Positions 9,086-18,104 of a stretch of 64,000 bases of DNA are shown here, one piece after another. The stretch comes from CAYJLC01 sp044426355 (GTDB lineage: Bacteria; Bacillota; Clostridia; Oscillospirales; Butyricicoccaceae), in NCBI GenBank assembly GCA_044426355.1, contig JAWXUO010000002.1, positions 3,132 to 67,131 on the forward strand, read 5' to 3'. The position numbers were made by a program, and so were the translations under genes. The notes below the pieces were generated by a model that worked only from the letters and a program-made list of their open reading frames with translations, did not search any database and was not told where the DNA came from. Positions within the stretch are counted from its first letter, which is position 1, and each line of letters opens with the position of its first letter.

Positions 9086-9122
9086 TAAGGCAATACCTCA
9101 CAACTAACGGCTTACCCCATAA
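9086..9122 (+). repeat. Short dispersed repeat, copy B
   Basis: Second copy of the element at 7066-7102, identical over TCACAACTAACGGCT and most flanking positions. It lies immediately upstream of the ribosome binding site of the 9135 gene, in the same orientation as that gene, while copy A is antisense to its neighbour. Confidence 0.6.
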
Positions 9123-9134
9123 AAAGGAGGAAAT

Positions 9135-10235
9135 ATGGAAAAATTAACATTTAAAAAGCTATTAATTTTAATACCATATACTGTGTTGTTACTTTTATGT
9201 TGTATTAATTTCAGTTTGATTTTAAAAGGAGTTTATACTTTTTTTAGAATAATTTCACCGTTTATAACAGCTTTATGCATAGCTTTTGTGGTGAATTTAC
9301 CACTAAAAAAAATAGAGCCACATCTCTCGAAAAAACTAAAACCAAAAATAAGGAGAGGGATTTCGATTTTTTTATCAATTTTGATTATAATTATATTTTT
9401 CACAACGATTTTTATCTTTTTAGTGCCACAAATTAATACAAGCATTAGTACTTTGCGTGAAATTTTACCAGCTTATATAGAAAATATGAAAAATTATATA
9501 TTCGATTTAGCAGTACGAATGGATTTTTCTACAGAAATTTTAAATAGAATATCAGCACATTTTGAAGGAATTATAAATTTTGCAGGTGCGTATGTTTTTG
9601 AAGCAATACCAAAAATTTTTAGTTTTACTATGGGTGTAGCAAATGGTACAATAAACTTTTTTATAGGATTTATTGCATCTTTTTATCTATTATCGGCAAA
9701 AGAATCTATGATAATAGGATTAAAACGTCTTATAAGAGCAGTTTTTTCAGAAAAAATATCAAATTATCTTATGCACGTAGGCGAAGTTTCTAATAAAACT
9801 TTCGAGGCATTTATAACAGGTCAACTAACAGAATCGTGTATACTCGGCTCGCTATGTACTATAGGTTTATTTATTTTGCAGATAGAATATGCAGTTTTGA
9901 TAGGCGTTGTTGTCGGAGTTTCGAGCTTAATTCCAATTTTTGGCTCAATTTTAGGGACAATTCCTTGCGTACTTTTATTATTTGTAATTAGTCCTCAACA
10001 AGCAATTATATTTTTAATATTTATATTTATTTTGCAACAGCTAGAGGGCGATATAATTTATCCAAGAGTTGTCGGAAAATCAATAGGTATATCGGGTTTT
10101 TGGGTTATGTTTGCAATGATTTTAGGTGGAAGTTTAATCGGAGTTTTTGGACTTATTATAGGGATACCTATTTTTGCAATTTTCTATGCGTTGGTATCTG
10201 AATGGGTAGATAAAAAACTTGAAAATAAAAACTAA
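9135..10235 (+). CDS. AI-2E family (YtvI/UPF0118) transporter
   Basis: A 366-residue membrane protein with about seven to eight hydrophobic segments and the family pattern of a long soluble stretch (about 80-160) followed by a re-entrant and helical C-terminal half (GVVVGVSSLIPIFGSILG; LEGDIIYPRVVGKSIG). Members include the E. coli AI-2 exporter TqsA and sodium/proton antiporters, so the substrate here is open. AGGAGG lies six bases upstream of the ATG. Monocistronic; convergent with ftsH. The short repeat copy B forms part of its upstream region. Confidence 0.88.
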   Translation: MEKLTFKKLLILIPYTVLLLLCCINFSLILKGVYTFFRIISPFITALCIAFVVNLPLKKIEPHLSKKLKPKIRRGISIFLSILIIIIFFTTIFIFLVPQINTSISTLREILPAYIENMKNYIFDLAVRMDFSTEILNRISAHFEGIINFAGAYVFEAIPKIFSFTMGVANGTINFFIGFIASFYLLSAKESMIIGLKRLIRAVFSEKISNYLMHVGEVSNKTFEAFITGQLTESCILGSLCTIGLFILQIEYAVLIGVVVGVSSLIPIFGSILGTIPCVLLLFVISPQQAIIFLIFIFILQQLEGDIIYPRVVGKSIGISGFWVMFAMILGGSLIGVFGLIIGIPIFAIFYALVSEWVDKKLENKN

Positions 10236-10350
10236 ATTATCTAAAAATCACACTTGAATTGCGTTTATGGAAGTAAATCGAGATTTTTAATATTAAAGCC
10301 TAAAATCGCTGTCGAAATAGCGAAAACTCCCTTGGATTTTGAAAAAATTA
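10236..10350 (-). repeat. Structured intergenic element, copy 2 (minus strand)
   Basis: Read on the minus strand, this stretch aligns along about 110 nt with 33027-33143 on the plus strand. The shared blocks, in order, are CAAGG, TTTCGCT, TTTCGACAGCGATTT, a CTTT segment, TTAAAAAT-TCGA, ACGCA and TTTTAGATAA, with small gaps only. It follows the ftsH terminator in the ftsH direction and fills the space up to the convergent transporter gene. No terminator of its own is visible at its 3 prime end. Confidence 0.6.
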
Positions 10351-10366
10351 ACTAAAACACAAAATT

Positions 10367-10396
10367 AAAGCTGTCACAATAGTGACAGCTTTTTAG
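10367..10396. terminator. Terminator between convergent genes (ftsH side)
   Basis: A perfect 11-bp stem: AAAGCTGTCAC at 10367-10377 with GTGACAGCTTT at 10382-10392, four-base loop. T and A tracts flank both sides, so it can stop both strands; it is closest to the end of ftsH. Confidence 0.85.
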
Positions 10397-10405
10397 CGTT
10401 ATAAA

Positions 10406-12379
10406 TTATTTTTCTGTGTTATCTGTAGTATCTTCTTTAGCAATTTCTACCGTAGTATCTTCAGTTTTGCTTTCACTTGATAAATCAATAGTATCAGTAA
10501 TTTCTTTAGATTCACTAGAAAGTTCTACTTTTGGATATTCTCTTTTTGGTAAATCATCTAAAATTTCACCATCAAATAATTTTTCAAAAACATCTCCGTC
10601 GATAACTTCATTTCGAATTAAAAATTCTGCAACATTTGCAAGACGGTCCATGTTATTATAAAGCATTTTTTCGCATTTATCGTATGCATCAGCAATAATA
10701 TCTTGAACTTCTTTGTCTATAACAGAAGCTGTATGGTCAGACATATTTTGGTTTGAACCAAAATTTCTACCTAAAAATACTTCGTTAGGGTCGCTTGAAT
10801 AGTTTATAGTACCAACTTTTTCGCTCATACCATAGCGAGTTACCATGTTGCGAGCAATTTTTGTAGCTCTTTCTATATCGTTAGAAGCACCTGTAGAAAT
10901 ATCGCCAATAACAAGTTGTTCTGCAACACGACCAGCTAAAAGCACCATAAGTTCTTCTTCCATGCGAATTTTTGACGTGTAGAACAAGTCTTCTTGAGGT
11001 AGACTTAGAGTAAAACCGCCAGCACGCCCACGAGGGATTATAGATACTTGGTGTACAGGGTCTTGGTTTGGCATAAGTTTTGTGATAACGGCATGACCTG
11101 CTTCGTGATATGCTGTAAGTTTTTTCTCATGGTCATTCATAACACGGCTTTTTTTCTCAGTACCCATAATTACTTTTAAGAATGAATCTTGAATATCTTC
11201 AATATCAATAAGTGGTTTAGAACGACGAGCTGCAAGCAAAGCTGCTTCGTTTAATAAATTTTCAAGGTCTGCACCAGTGAAACCAGGAGTAGTTTTTGCA
11301 ATATCTGCAAGGTCTAAATCTTCTTTTAATTTCTTGTTTTTTGCATGAACTTTTAAGATAGCTTCTCTATCAGTAATGTCAGGAGCACCAACATATACTT
11401 GTCTGTCGAAACGTCCAGGACGTAAAATCGCAGGGTCTAAAATATCTGCACGGTTAGTTGCTGCAATAACAATTACTCCAGCGTTTATACCAAAACCGTC
11501 CATTTCAACTAGTAGTTGGTTTAGCGTTTGCTCACGTTCATCGTGTCCACCACCAACACCAGCACCACGTTGACGACCAACAGCGTCGATTTCGTCTATA
11601 AAAATAATAGCAGGTTGCGTTTTTTTGGCTTGTGCAAATAAATCACGAACACGTGATGCACCAACACCGACATATAATTCTACAAAGTCCGAACCAGATA
11701 TGCTAAGAAACGGAACTCCAGCCTCGCCAGCAACAGCTTTTGCTAAAAGTGTTTTACCAGTACCTGGAGGGCCTACTAAAAGAACTCCTTTTGGTATTCT
11801 TGCACCTAAATCAATATATTTTTGTGGATTTTTAAGAAAATCTACGATTTCTACAAGTTCAGCTTTTTCTTCTTCTGAGCCTGCAACGTCTGAAAAACGA
11901 ACTTTAAGGTCGCCTTCTGATGCAATTTTTGCTTTAGATTTACCAAAGCTCATTGCAGATTTTCCACCACCGTCTTGTCTTTTAAGCATTACAAACCACA
12001 CAACACCTAATACTAAGAAAAGTATTAAATATGGTGCTAAAGTTGCTAAAAGATACATATTTGTATCACTACTGTAGTCATAATCTTGTAAAATGCCATC
12101 AATAGTTTGAGAATAAATTAATTCTCCTAAGTCATTTACGAAGATGCTAATGCTTGCAAGTTCGTGTGTTACAATATCGCCAGTTGTAAGCTTTAAAGTA
12201 AGGTCAGAACCCACTACGTCAAAGGATTGAACCTTTTCGTTATTAAAATATTTTACTACATCAGAGTAAACGACTATATTTGGCGTAGCTGACATTTGCA
12301 AAGCTAAAAAGCTTCCGAAAACTATTAGTAAAAGAACTATATACGCCCCAAATCCATTTACTTTTTTATTGTTATCCAA
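10406..12379 (-). CDS. ftsH: ATP-dependent zinc metalloprotease FtsH
   Basis: Membrane-anchored AAA+ protease that degrades membrane and regulatory proteins. 657 residues: membrane segments at about 11-28 and 108-132 with an extracytoplasmic domain between them, Walker A GPPGTGKT (203-210), Walker B IIFIDEID (258-265), second region of homology with ATNRADILD and RPGRFD, zinc site HEAGH (425-429), then an acidic Ser/Thr/Glu-rich tail. In Bacillus FtsH is tied to sporulation and stress. Last gene of the gdpP-rplI-dnaB-tilS-hpt-ftsH run, following hpt by 21 bases, an order conserved in many Firmicutes. Confidence 0.97.
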   Translation of the reverse strand: MDNNKKVNGFGAYIVLLLIVFGSFLALQMSATPNIVVYSDVVKYFNNEKVQSFDVVGSDLTLKLTTGDIVTHELASISIFVNDLGELIYSQTIDGILQDYDYSSDTNMYLLATLAPYLILFLVLGVVWFVMLKRQDGGGKSAMSFGKSKAKIASEGDLKVRFSDVAGSEEEKAELVEIVDFLKNPQKYIDLGARIPKGVLLVGPPGTGKTLLAKAVAGEAGVPFLSISGSDFVELYVGVGASRVRDLFAQAKKTQPAIIFIDEIDAVGRQRGAGVGGGHDEREQTLNQLLVEMDGFGINAGVIVIAATNRADILDPAILRPGRFDRQVYVGAPDITDREAILKVHAKNKKLKEDLDLADIAKTTPGFTGADLENLLNEAALLAARRSKPLIDIEDIQDSFLKVIMGTEKKSRVMNDHEKKLTAYHEAGHAVITKLMPNQDPVHQVSIIPRGRAGGFTLSLPQEDLFYTSKIRMEEELMVLLAGRVAEQLVIGDISTGASNDIERATKIARNMVTRYGMSEKVGTINYSSDPNEVFLGRNFGSNQNMSDHTASVIDKEVQDIIADAYDKCEKMLYNNMDRLANVAEFLIRNEVIDGDVFEKLFDGEILDDLPKREYPKVELSSESKEITDTIDLSSESKTEDTTVEIAKEDTTDNTEK

Positions 12380-12400
12380 AAAAATTCACTCCTTTTTGTT

Positions 12401-12940
12401 TTATTTTGCATATACTTCAGGTTTTAAAATACCTAAGTATGGTAGATTTCTATATTTTTCTGCGTAGTCTAGACCATAGCCTACTACAAATTCATCGGCT
12501 ATGTCATAACCATTATATTTTACAAAAACATTTGCTTTGCGACGAGATGGTTTGTTTAAAAATGTACAAATTTCAATAGATCTCGCACCTCTTTTTTCTA
12601 AAATAGAAGTGATATAGCTTAGGGTAACGCCACTATCTAGGATATCTTCTACTAAAATTACATCTCTACCTTGAATAGATGTAACAAGGTCTTTTATAAT
12701 TTGCACTTCTCCAGAAGTCGTAGTTTCTAAACCATAGCTTGAAACTACAATAAAATCTATTTCGCAAGGCACTGTAATTTTACGAACAAGGTCTGCCATG
12801 AAAATGAAAGAACCTTTTAAAACACTCACGATGATAGGGTTTCTATCTATATAGTCAGCACTTATAGCACTTCCAAGTTTTCTTGTAATTTCTTCTATTT
12901 CTCTTTCGGTGTAGAGAACTTCTTTAATATCATTTTTCAT
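12401..12940 (-). CDS. hpt: Hypoxanthine phosphoribosyltransferase
   Basis: Purine salvage: hypoxanthine (and often guanine) plus PRPP to the nucleotide. About 180 residues with the PRPP loop VEDILDSGVT at 97-106 and the early LKGSFIFMADL block. The start at 12940 is set by AGGAG eight bases upstream; the frame is open for 20 more codons inside tilS but without a site. It overlaps the 3 prime end of tilS by 11 bases, as in the conserved tilS-hpt-ftsH cluster of Firmicutes. Confidence 0.95.
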   Translation of the reverse strand: MKNDIKEVLYTEREIEEITRKLGSAISADYIDRNPIIVSVLKGSFIFMADLVRKITVPCEIDFIVVSSYGLETTTSGEVQIIKDLVTSIQGRDVILVEDILDSGVTLSYITSILEKRGARSIEICTFLNKPSRRKANVFVKYNGYDIADEFVVGYGLDYAEKYRNLPYLGILKPEVYAK

Positions 12941-14216
12941 TATTTTTACTCCTAAATATAATATTTTCCTTGTTATTTTTTGACATTCGACGTAAGTCAA
13001 CTCCTATAAAACATACACATATTATACCATGTTTATCTCTTAAAACAGGTACAAAAGCTCGTAGTTTTTGTGGGATTTTTTTGTCTATAAATAATTTTTT
13101 AAGTGTTTTTGTTCCACCACTAAGGCAAATGGTATCGCCAATTTGTTTAGAACCTATTTCAAGGGTGTTTAAATCAATTTTTTTAAAGTCTACTTTGTAG
13201 CTTTTATGCAAATTTTCAAACATATTTGTGTCTATAAAAATCTCGCTATCTAGCACTTGAAAAGTAGTCTTTTCTACAATCTCTAAATTTTCCCTAAATA
13301 CTATTGTATCATATTCTCGAAAAATTTCAATATATTTATTGAAATCTAAGGAAAAAGATGGATTTTTTTTCTCGCACATCTCAAGAATTTTGTAGAAATT
13401 TGTATAAGTTAAGTTTGAATTAAGCTTTTTGAAAATCAAATTCAAAACTCTGTAGCATATGGATTTATGCAGTTTTAGCACATCAGCTATATTAATTTTA
13501 TAACAGTTTAAATCATTATAAACGATTTTCTTATATTCTTCAAGAGAAATTTCATTTAAAAAACTATCATCTTCAAAAACAATATTACTCATTATATATG
13601 AATTTTGTGTTGCTTTTGTGTTTATTTCGTTTAGTATAGGTAGTACATGATGTCTAATTTTATTTCTAGAATAATCATCGGTATTATTAGAAGAATCTAT
13701 TATAAAATCTATAGAATTAAGTTTTAGATAATCTTCAATTTCGCAACGTGTTTTGTGCAAAATTGGTCTTATAATATTGTTGCGAGTATGAGGAATACCA
13801 CAAAGCCCTTTTAAACCTGTTCCACGAGAGATATTTAGCAAAATTGTTTCTAAATTATCGTCGCAATTATGAGCAGTAGCTATTTTGTTTGCACGAAAAT
13901 GGTTTAATGCACGCTCAAAAAAATCATATCGAATTTTACGAGCAGTAGCCTCAAAACCTAATTTTTTATCAACAGGAATGTCAATTTCTTCAAAATATAT
14001 TGGAATAGAGTGTGCTTTGCAAAAATCTATAGTAAAATTTAAGTCACGAACAGACTCTTCTCCACGAGTTTTATGGTTTAAATGGCACGCAAAAACTTGT
14101 ATGTTTTGTGTTTTCTCAAGCTGTTTTAAAGAATGAACTAGAGCTATAGAATCTGCTCCACCTGACACACCACAAACAATTTTATCGTAATTTTCAATAA
14201 GTTCTAGATTAATCAT
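12930..14216 (-). CDS. tilS: tRNA(Ile)-lysidine synthase TilS
   Basis: Modifies C34 of the CAU-anticodon tRNA-Ile to lysidine so that it reads AUA codons; essential in most bacteria. About 428 residues: PP-loop SGGADS at 18-23 in an N-type ATPase domain, then the TilS substrate-binding and C-terminal domains (LSGGTKTLKKLFIDKKIP near the end). The ATG at 14216 is preceded by AAAGGA; the open frame runs 24 codons further into dnaB without a site. Lies 20 bases after dnaB and overlaps hpt. Confidence 0.94.
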   Translation of the reverse strand: MINLELIENYDKIVCGVSGGADSIALVHSLKQLEKTQNIQVFACHLNHKTRGEESVRDLNFTIDFCKAHSIPIYFEEIDIPVDKKLGFEATARKIRYDFFERALNHFRANKIATAHNCDDNLETILLNISRGTGLKGLCGIPHTRNNIIRPILHKTRCEIEDYLKLNSIDFIIDSSNNTDDYSRNKIRHHVLPILNEINTKATQNSYIMSNIVFEDDSFLNEISLEEYKKIVYNDLNCYKINIADVLKLHKSICYRVLNLIFKKLNSNLTYTNFYKILEMCEKKNPSFSLDFNKYIEIFREYDTIVFRENLEIVEKTTFQVLDSEIFIDTNMFENLHKSYKVDFKKIDLNTLEIGSKQIGDTICLSGGTKTLKKLFIDKKIPQKLRAFVPVLRDKHGIICVCFIGVDLRRMSKNNKENIIFRSKNNEK

Positions 14217-14236
14217 TAAAAATTTCCTTTGTACTA

Positions 14237-15565
14237 TTACGAGTGTATTGTGTCTTGATTTGAAAAAATTGTATATTCGCCAATCCATTGTAGCTTAATT
14301 GTGCCTACAGAACCGTGTCTGTTTTTAGAAATTATAACCTCTGCGACATTTTTTTCTTCTGTTTCAGGGTTATAGTAATCATCTCTATACAAAAATATAA
14401 CAATATCGGCATCTTGCTCGATAGCTCCTGATTCACGTAAATCAGAAAGCATAGGTCTTTTATCAGCACGAAGTTCAGATGCTCGTGATAATTGCGACAG
14501 ACAAACCACAGGTACATTTAACTCTTTTGCCATGATTTTTAGAGAACGAGAAATTTCAGAAACTTCTGTTACACGGTTGTCAGAGCGTTTACCACTGTGC
14601 ATAAGCTGTAAATAGTCTATTACAATAAGTCCTAAATCTTCGCCCATTCGACGACACTTAGCTTTTATTTCTGCAACTGTGATAGATGGATTATCATCTA
14701 TATATATTTTGCTCTTTGCCAAAACAGAAGACGCTCTAGCTATTTTACCCCAGTCATCGTCATCTAAATCACCAGTTTTAAGTTTTCTTGAGTCTACTAA
14801 AGCCTCGTTTGCTAAAAATCGACTTGCAAGCTGTGATTTCGACATTTCAAGCTGAAAAACAACTATACTTTTATCGCTTTTTTTTGCAGCATTTAAAGCA
14901 AGGTTTAAAGCAAAACTCGTTTTACCCATACCAGGTCTTGCTGCAACTAAAACTAAGTCGGATTTATTTAGACCAGTTATAAAAGTATCAAGTGCTGTAA
15001 AACCTGTTTCTATACCAGGAATACTAGATTCATTTTGTGCAAGCTCATCTAGTGTTTCGTATAATTCTGAGATTATTTTTTTTATATGAGTTAAACCTTT
15101 AATTTCACGTCCGTGGCGTATTGCATAAACTTTTTGTTCTGCCATTTCAGAAATATCAGAAGCACTATCTTGCGAAGAAAAAGCAAGATGCGTAATTTCT
15201 GACATAGCATCTATTATAGAGCGTAGCATGCTTTTATCTCGTATGATTTGAATATATTCGTTTACATTTGCAGAAGATGGAGTTATTTCCATTATCTGGA
15301 GTATATAAAGTCTGTTCGCATCGTTTTCTGCATAGTCGCCAAAGTTTATTTTATCAAGCAAAGTCACGGCGTCTATAGCTTGAGAATTTGTAAACATTGA
15401 ATGTATAGTTTCAAAAATTTGTTTATTTAAAGGAAGAAAAAAATCATCAGAATTGAGTGCTTCAATAGCCACAGGAACAGACGCTGGGTTCATAAGTAAT
15501 GAGCCAAGCACTGCTTGTTCTGCCTCAAGGCTGTGTGGTAATTGTCTTGATAATATATCGTCCAT
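14237..15565 (-). CDS. dnaB: Replicative DNA helicase DnaB (DnaC in Bacillus naming)
   Basis: Hexameric 5 prime to 3 prime helicase of the replication fork. 442 residues: N-terminal primase-interacting domain (LPHSLEAEQAVLGSLL at 9-24), linker, RecA-like domain with Walker A RPGMGKTS (210-217) and Walker B VIDYLQL near 316, and the downstream arginine-finger region. The start ATG sits one base after the rplI stop, with AGGGA upstream, so translation is probably coupled. The rplI-dnaB order is widespread in Firmicutes. Confidence 0.96.
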   Translation of the reverse strand: MDDILSRQLPHSLEAEQAVLGSLLMNPASVPVAIEALNSDDFFLPLNKQIFETIHSMFTNSQAIDAVTLLDKINFGDYAENDANRLYILQIMEITPSSANVNEYIQIIRDKSMLRSIIDAMSEITHLAFSSQDSASDISEMAEQKVYAIRHGREIKGLTHIKKIISELYETLDELAQNESSIPGIETGFTALDTFITGLNKSDLVLVAARPGMGKTSFALNLALNAAKKSDKSIVVFQLEMSKSQLASRFLANEALVDSRKLKTGDLDDDDWGKIARASSVLAKSKIYIDDNPSITVAEIKAKCRRMGEDLGLIVIDYLQLMHSGKRSDNRVTEVSEISRSLKIMAKELNVPVVCLSQLSRASELRADKRPMLSDLRESGAIEQDADIVIFLYRDDYYNPETEEKNVAEVIISKNRHGSVGTIKLQWIGEYTIFSNQDTIHS

Positions 15566-15566
15566 T

Positions 15567-16016
15567 TTATGCTTTTTCCCTTACGTGTATTGTAACAACT
15601 CCAGAAATTTCAGGATAAAGTTTAGCTTTTGCAGTAAAAGTACCAAATTGTTTTATAGCATCATCTAAAACTATTTTATGTTTATCAAGCTCTATACCGT
15701 GTTGTTCTTTTAGTTTTGTTGAAATATCTTTTGTAGTAACTGCACCAAAAAGTTTGCCACTTGTTCCTGCTTTTTCTTCGATAACTACAGGAGATTCTGC
15801 TAGTTTTTTTGCAAGCTCATTTGCAGCTTCTTTTTCAAGAGCAATTTTGCGAGAATAAGCTTCGTCAGATTGTTTTTTCATATTTAGGTTATTAGCAGAA
15901 GCTTCTACAGCTAAATTTTTAGGAAATAAAAAATTTCTTGCATATCCATCAGATACTTCTACAAGCTCGCCTTTTTTGCCTTTTCCTTTTACGTCTGCAT
16001 TTAAAATTACTTTCAT
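15567..16016 (-). CDS. rplI: 50S ribosomal protein L9
   Basis: 149 residues, the usual length. The N-terminal L9 signature is clear (GKKGELVEVSDGYARNFLFP at about 13-32), followed by the long connecting helix rich in Lys and Glu and the C-terminal RNA-binding domain. GGAGG lies eight bases upstream of the ATG. Located between gdpP (19 bases upstream) and dnaB. Confidence 0.97.
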   Translation of the reverse strand: MKVILNADVKGKGKKGELVEVSDGYARNFLFPKNLAVEASANNLNMKKQSDEAYSRKIALEKEAANELAKKLAESPVVIEEKAGTSGKLFGAVTTKDISTKLKEQHGIELDKHKIVLDDAIKQFGTFTAKAKLYPEISGVVTIHVREKA

Positions 16017-16035
16017 TGTTATATCCTCCGTTTTT

Positions 16036-18003
16036 TTAATCAGTTAATTCATCTAAAACATCTTTTAATAGACGTTCTACATTTTCTGTTGTATCGCCTT
16101 CAAATTGGCAAGCTGCAGCATTTATGCTACCACCACCACCAAGTTTTTCCATAAGTACTTGAACGTTTATTTTAGAATTAGAGCGAGCCGAAATATTCGT
16201 AGCATTTCCTACTTTTGATATAACAAAAGATGCCTCTATTCCTCTTACGTTTAGCAGTTCATCTGCACATTGAGCAGATATAGAACGTTCTACATCAGCA
16301 CTTGATATTGCGATAGAAAATTTGTCTTTGTATAATTTAGAAGTAGAAGAAAGTTGTTGAAGTTGTCTATATGTTTCAAAATCATTTTGGAATAAATTTG
16401 AAACAGTATCTATATCAGCACCAATTCTTCTAAGGTATGCACAAGCTTCAAATGTTCTTGCACCTGTTTTTGCAGAAAAATGCTTAGTATCAAGCATGAT
16501 ACCAGATAGAAGTGCTTCGGCTTCGGTTTTTGTAACTTTAGTAGAGTTTAGCATATATTGTAAAAGCTCTGTTACAATTTCAGAGGCAGAAGATGCGTAT
16601 GGTTCGTGCATATTTACAGTAGCATTTTCGATATAGTCAGCAGCACGTCTGTGATGGTCAATTACAACTACTTTTGTAGCAGCATCTAAAACGGCAGGCG
16701 ACTCTACAAAGTCTGGTCTGTTTGTGTCAACTACAATAAGTAAAGTGTCAGGACCGAGCTTAATCAAAGCTTCATCAGGCGTTATGAAAATATCTTTGTA
16801 AATATCGTTTTCTAGTATTTTATTTGCAAGTGGAAGTGCCGATGTTTTTTCAAGGTCTATTACGATTTTGTGTGGCTTATCAGCGTTTCGCATAGCTGCA
16901 CATATACCAATGGCAGAGCCTAAACTATCAAAGTCAGACATTTTATGTCCCATAACATAAACTTCGTTTGCGTCTTTTATTATTTGGTTTAAAGAACTTG
17001 CAATAACCCTAGATTTAACCTTTGTTCGTTTTTCAACTTCTTTAGACATACCACCATAAAAGTCGAAATTATATTTATTTTTAATAACAACTTGGTCACC
17101 ACCACGAGAAAGTGCCATGTCTAGCGAATTCATAGCAAACTCATAAGTCATATCTAGCGAATCACCGTCACGACCGATACCGATACTTAAAGTAGCAGTA
17201 ATACCTTCGGCAGTTTGAATTTCTCGAATAGATTCGAGTATTGGGAATTTTTCTTCAATATAGCTTTCTACTTTTGAATTTTCAAATATAAATAAATATC
17301 TATCACGGTCAATTTTTTTGAAAATACCCTGAGCAGTTTCTGTCCAATTATTTATGCGAGTGTTTATAGCAGCTACTATGATTGATTTTTCTGTATCATT
17401 AGAATTTCTTAAAAGCTCGTCGTAGTTATCAATAGAGATAATCGAAACAATAGGCTTTGTTTGTTCGTATGCATTTCTAACATTAACATCAGATGTTACA
17501 TCTATAAAATAAAAATTAACTAAATTTTTAACATCTACGTCTACGATAGAGAAAACTCGATAAATATTTTCGCCTATCTGCAATTCACAAGGAAATTGCG
17601 TAAAATGATTTCGAACTCTATCACTTGTCATTTCTGGAACAATATCAAATACAATAGAATCTATAACGTTTACTTCGTTTGCAAAAAGTTTTGAAAATTC
17701 GTCGTTATACCATTTTATTTCGTTAGTTTTTTTGTTCAAAGTTAAAATAGCTACAGGAAATGTTCTAAAAGAGCTACGAGCGATTGACTCTACAGAGGTT
17801 ATTTTTTCGTTAATATAAGAATTAACTATATTTGAAAAGTTTTTCTGATAAATATGAGTTGCGAATATTAGAATGACAGATATTGCACAATGCAAGTATG
17901 CTAACGCTTGGTTTTCTGTATAGGTTAAAAAAATGATGATAATAGAGATGACTATATACACATTTAAAAATTTAGTAATTAAACTTTTTATATCTTTTTC
18001 CAT
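16036..18003 (-). CDS. gdpP: Cyclic-di-AMP phosphodiesterase GdpP (YybT family)
   Basis: Hydrolyses cyclic-di-AMP to pApA, controlling potassium and cell-wall homeostasis. 655 residues in the expected order: two N-terminal membrane helices (about 11-27 and 33-51), a PAS-like domain (about 70-170), a degenerate GGDEF domain (about 180-310, with RDRYLF in place of the signature), a DHH domain with GHKMSDFDS (352-360), VDTNRP (425-430) and DHHRR (449-453), and a DHHA1 domain with GGGGS near 625. All metal-binding Asp/His positions of the DHH part appear present. First gene of the long leftward operon. Good AAGGAG site. Confidence 0.95.
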   Translation of the reverse strand: MEKDIKSLITKFLNVYIVISIIIIFLTYTENQALAYLHCAISVILIFATHIYQKNFSNIVNSYINEKITSVESIARSSFRTFPVAILTLNKKTNEIKWYNDEFSKLFANEVNVIDSIVFDIVPEMTSDRVRNHFTQFPCELQIGENIYRVFSIVDVDVKNLVNFYFIDVTSDVNVRNAYEQTKPIVSIISIDNYDELLRNSNDTEKSIIVAAINTRINNWTETAQGIFKKIDRDRYLFIFENSKVESYIEEKFPILESIREIQTAEGITATLSIGIGRDGDSLDMTYEFAMNSLDMALSRGGDQVVIKNKYNFDFYGGMSKEVEKRTKVKSRVIASSLNQIIKDANEVYVMGHKMSDFDSLGSAIGICAAMRNADKPHKIVIDLEKTSALPLANKILENDIYKDIFITPDEALIKLGPDTLLIVVDTNRPDFVESPAVLDAATKVVVIDHHRRAADYIENATVNMHEPYASSASEIVTELLQYMLNSTKVTKTEAEALLSGIMLDTKHFSAKTGARTFEACAYLRRIGADIDTVSNLFQNDFETYRQLQQLSSTSKLYKDKFSIAISSADVERSISAQCADELLNVRGIEASFVISKVGNATNISARSNSKINVQVLMEKLGGGGSINAAACQFEGDTTENVERLLKDVLDELTD

Positions 18004-18042
18004 TGTTCTCTCCTTAATGTATCAATTTAGTGTATTATGTAC

Positions 18043-18071
18043 ATTATAACAAAAAAAAAATAAAAAGTCAC
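18043..18071 (-). promoter_or_regulatory. Candidate promoter of the gdpP operon
   Basis: On the minus strand a perfect TATAAT (18048-18043) follows a weak -35 (GTGACT, 18071-18066) with a 17-base spacer. Leader about 33 bases. Confidence 0.45.
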
Positions 18072-18104
18072 GCAAAACATAAAAAAACTGAAATAATTTT
18101 TATT

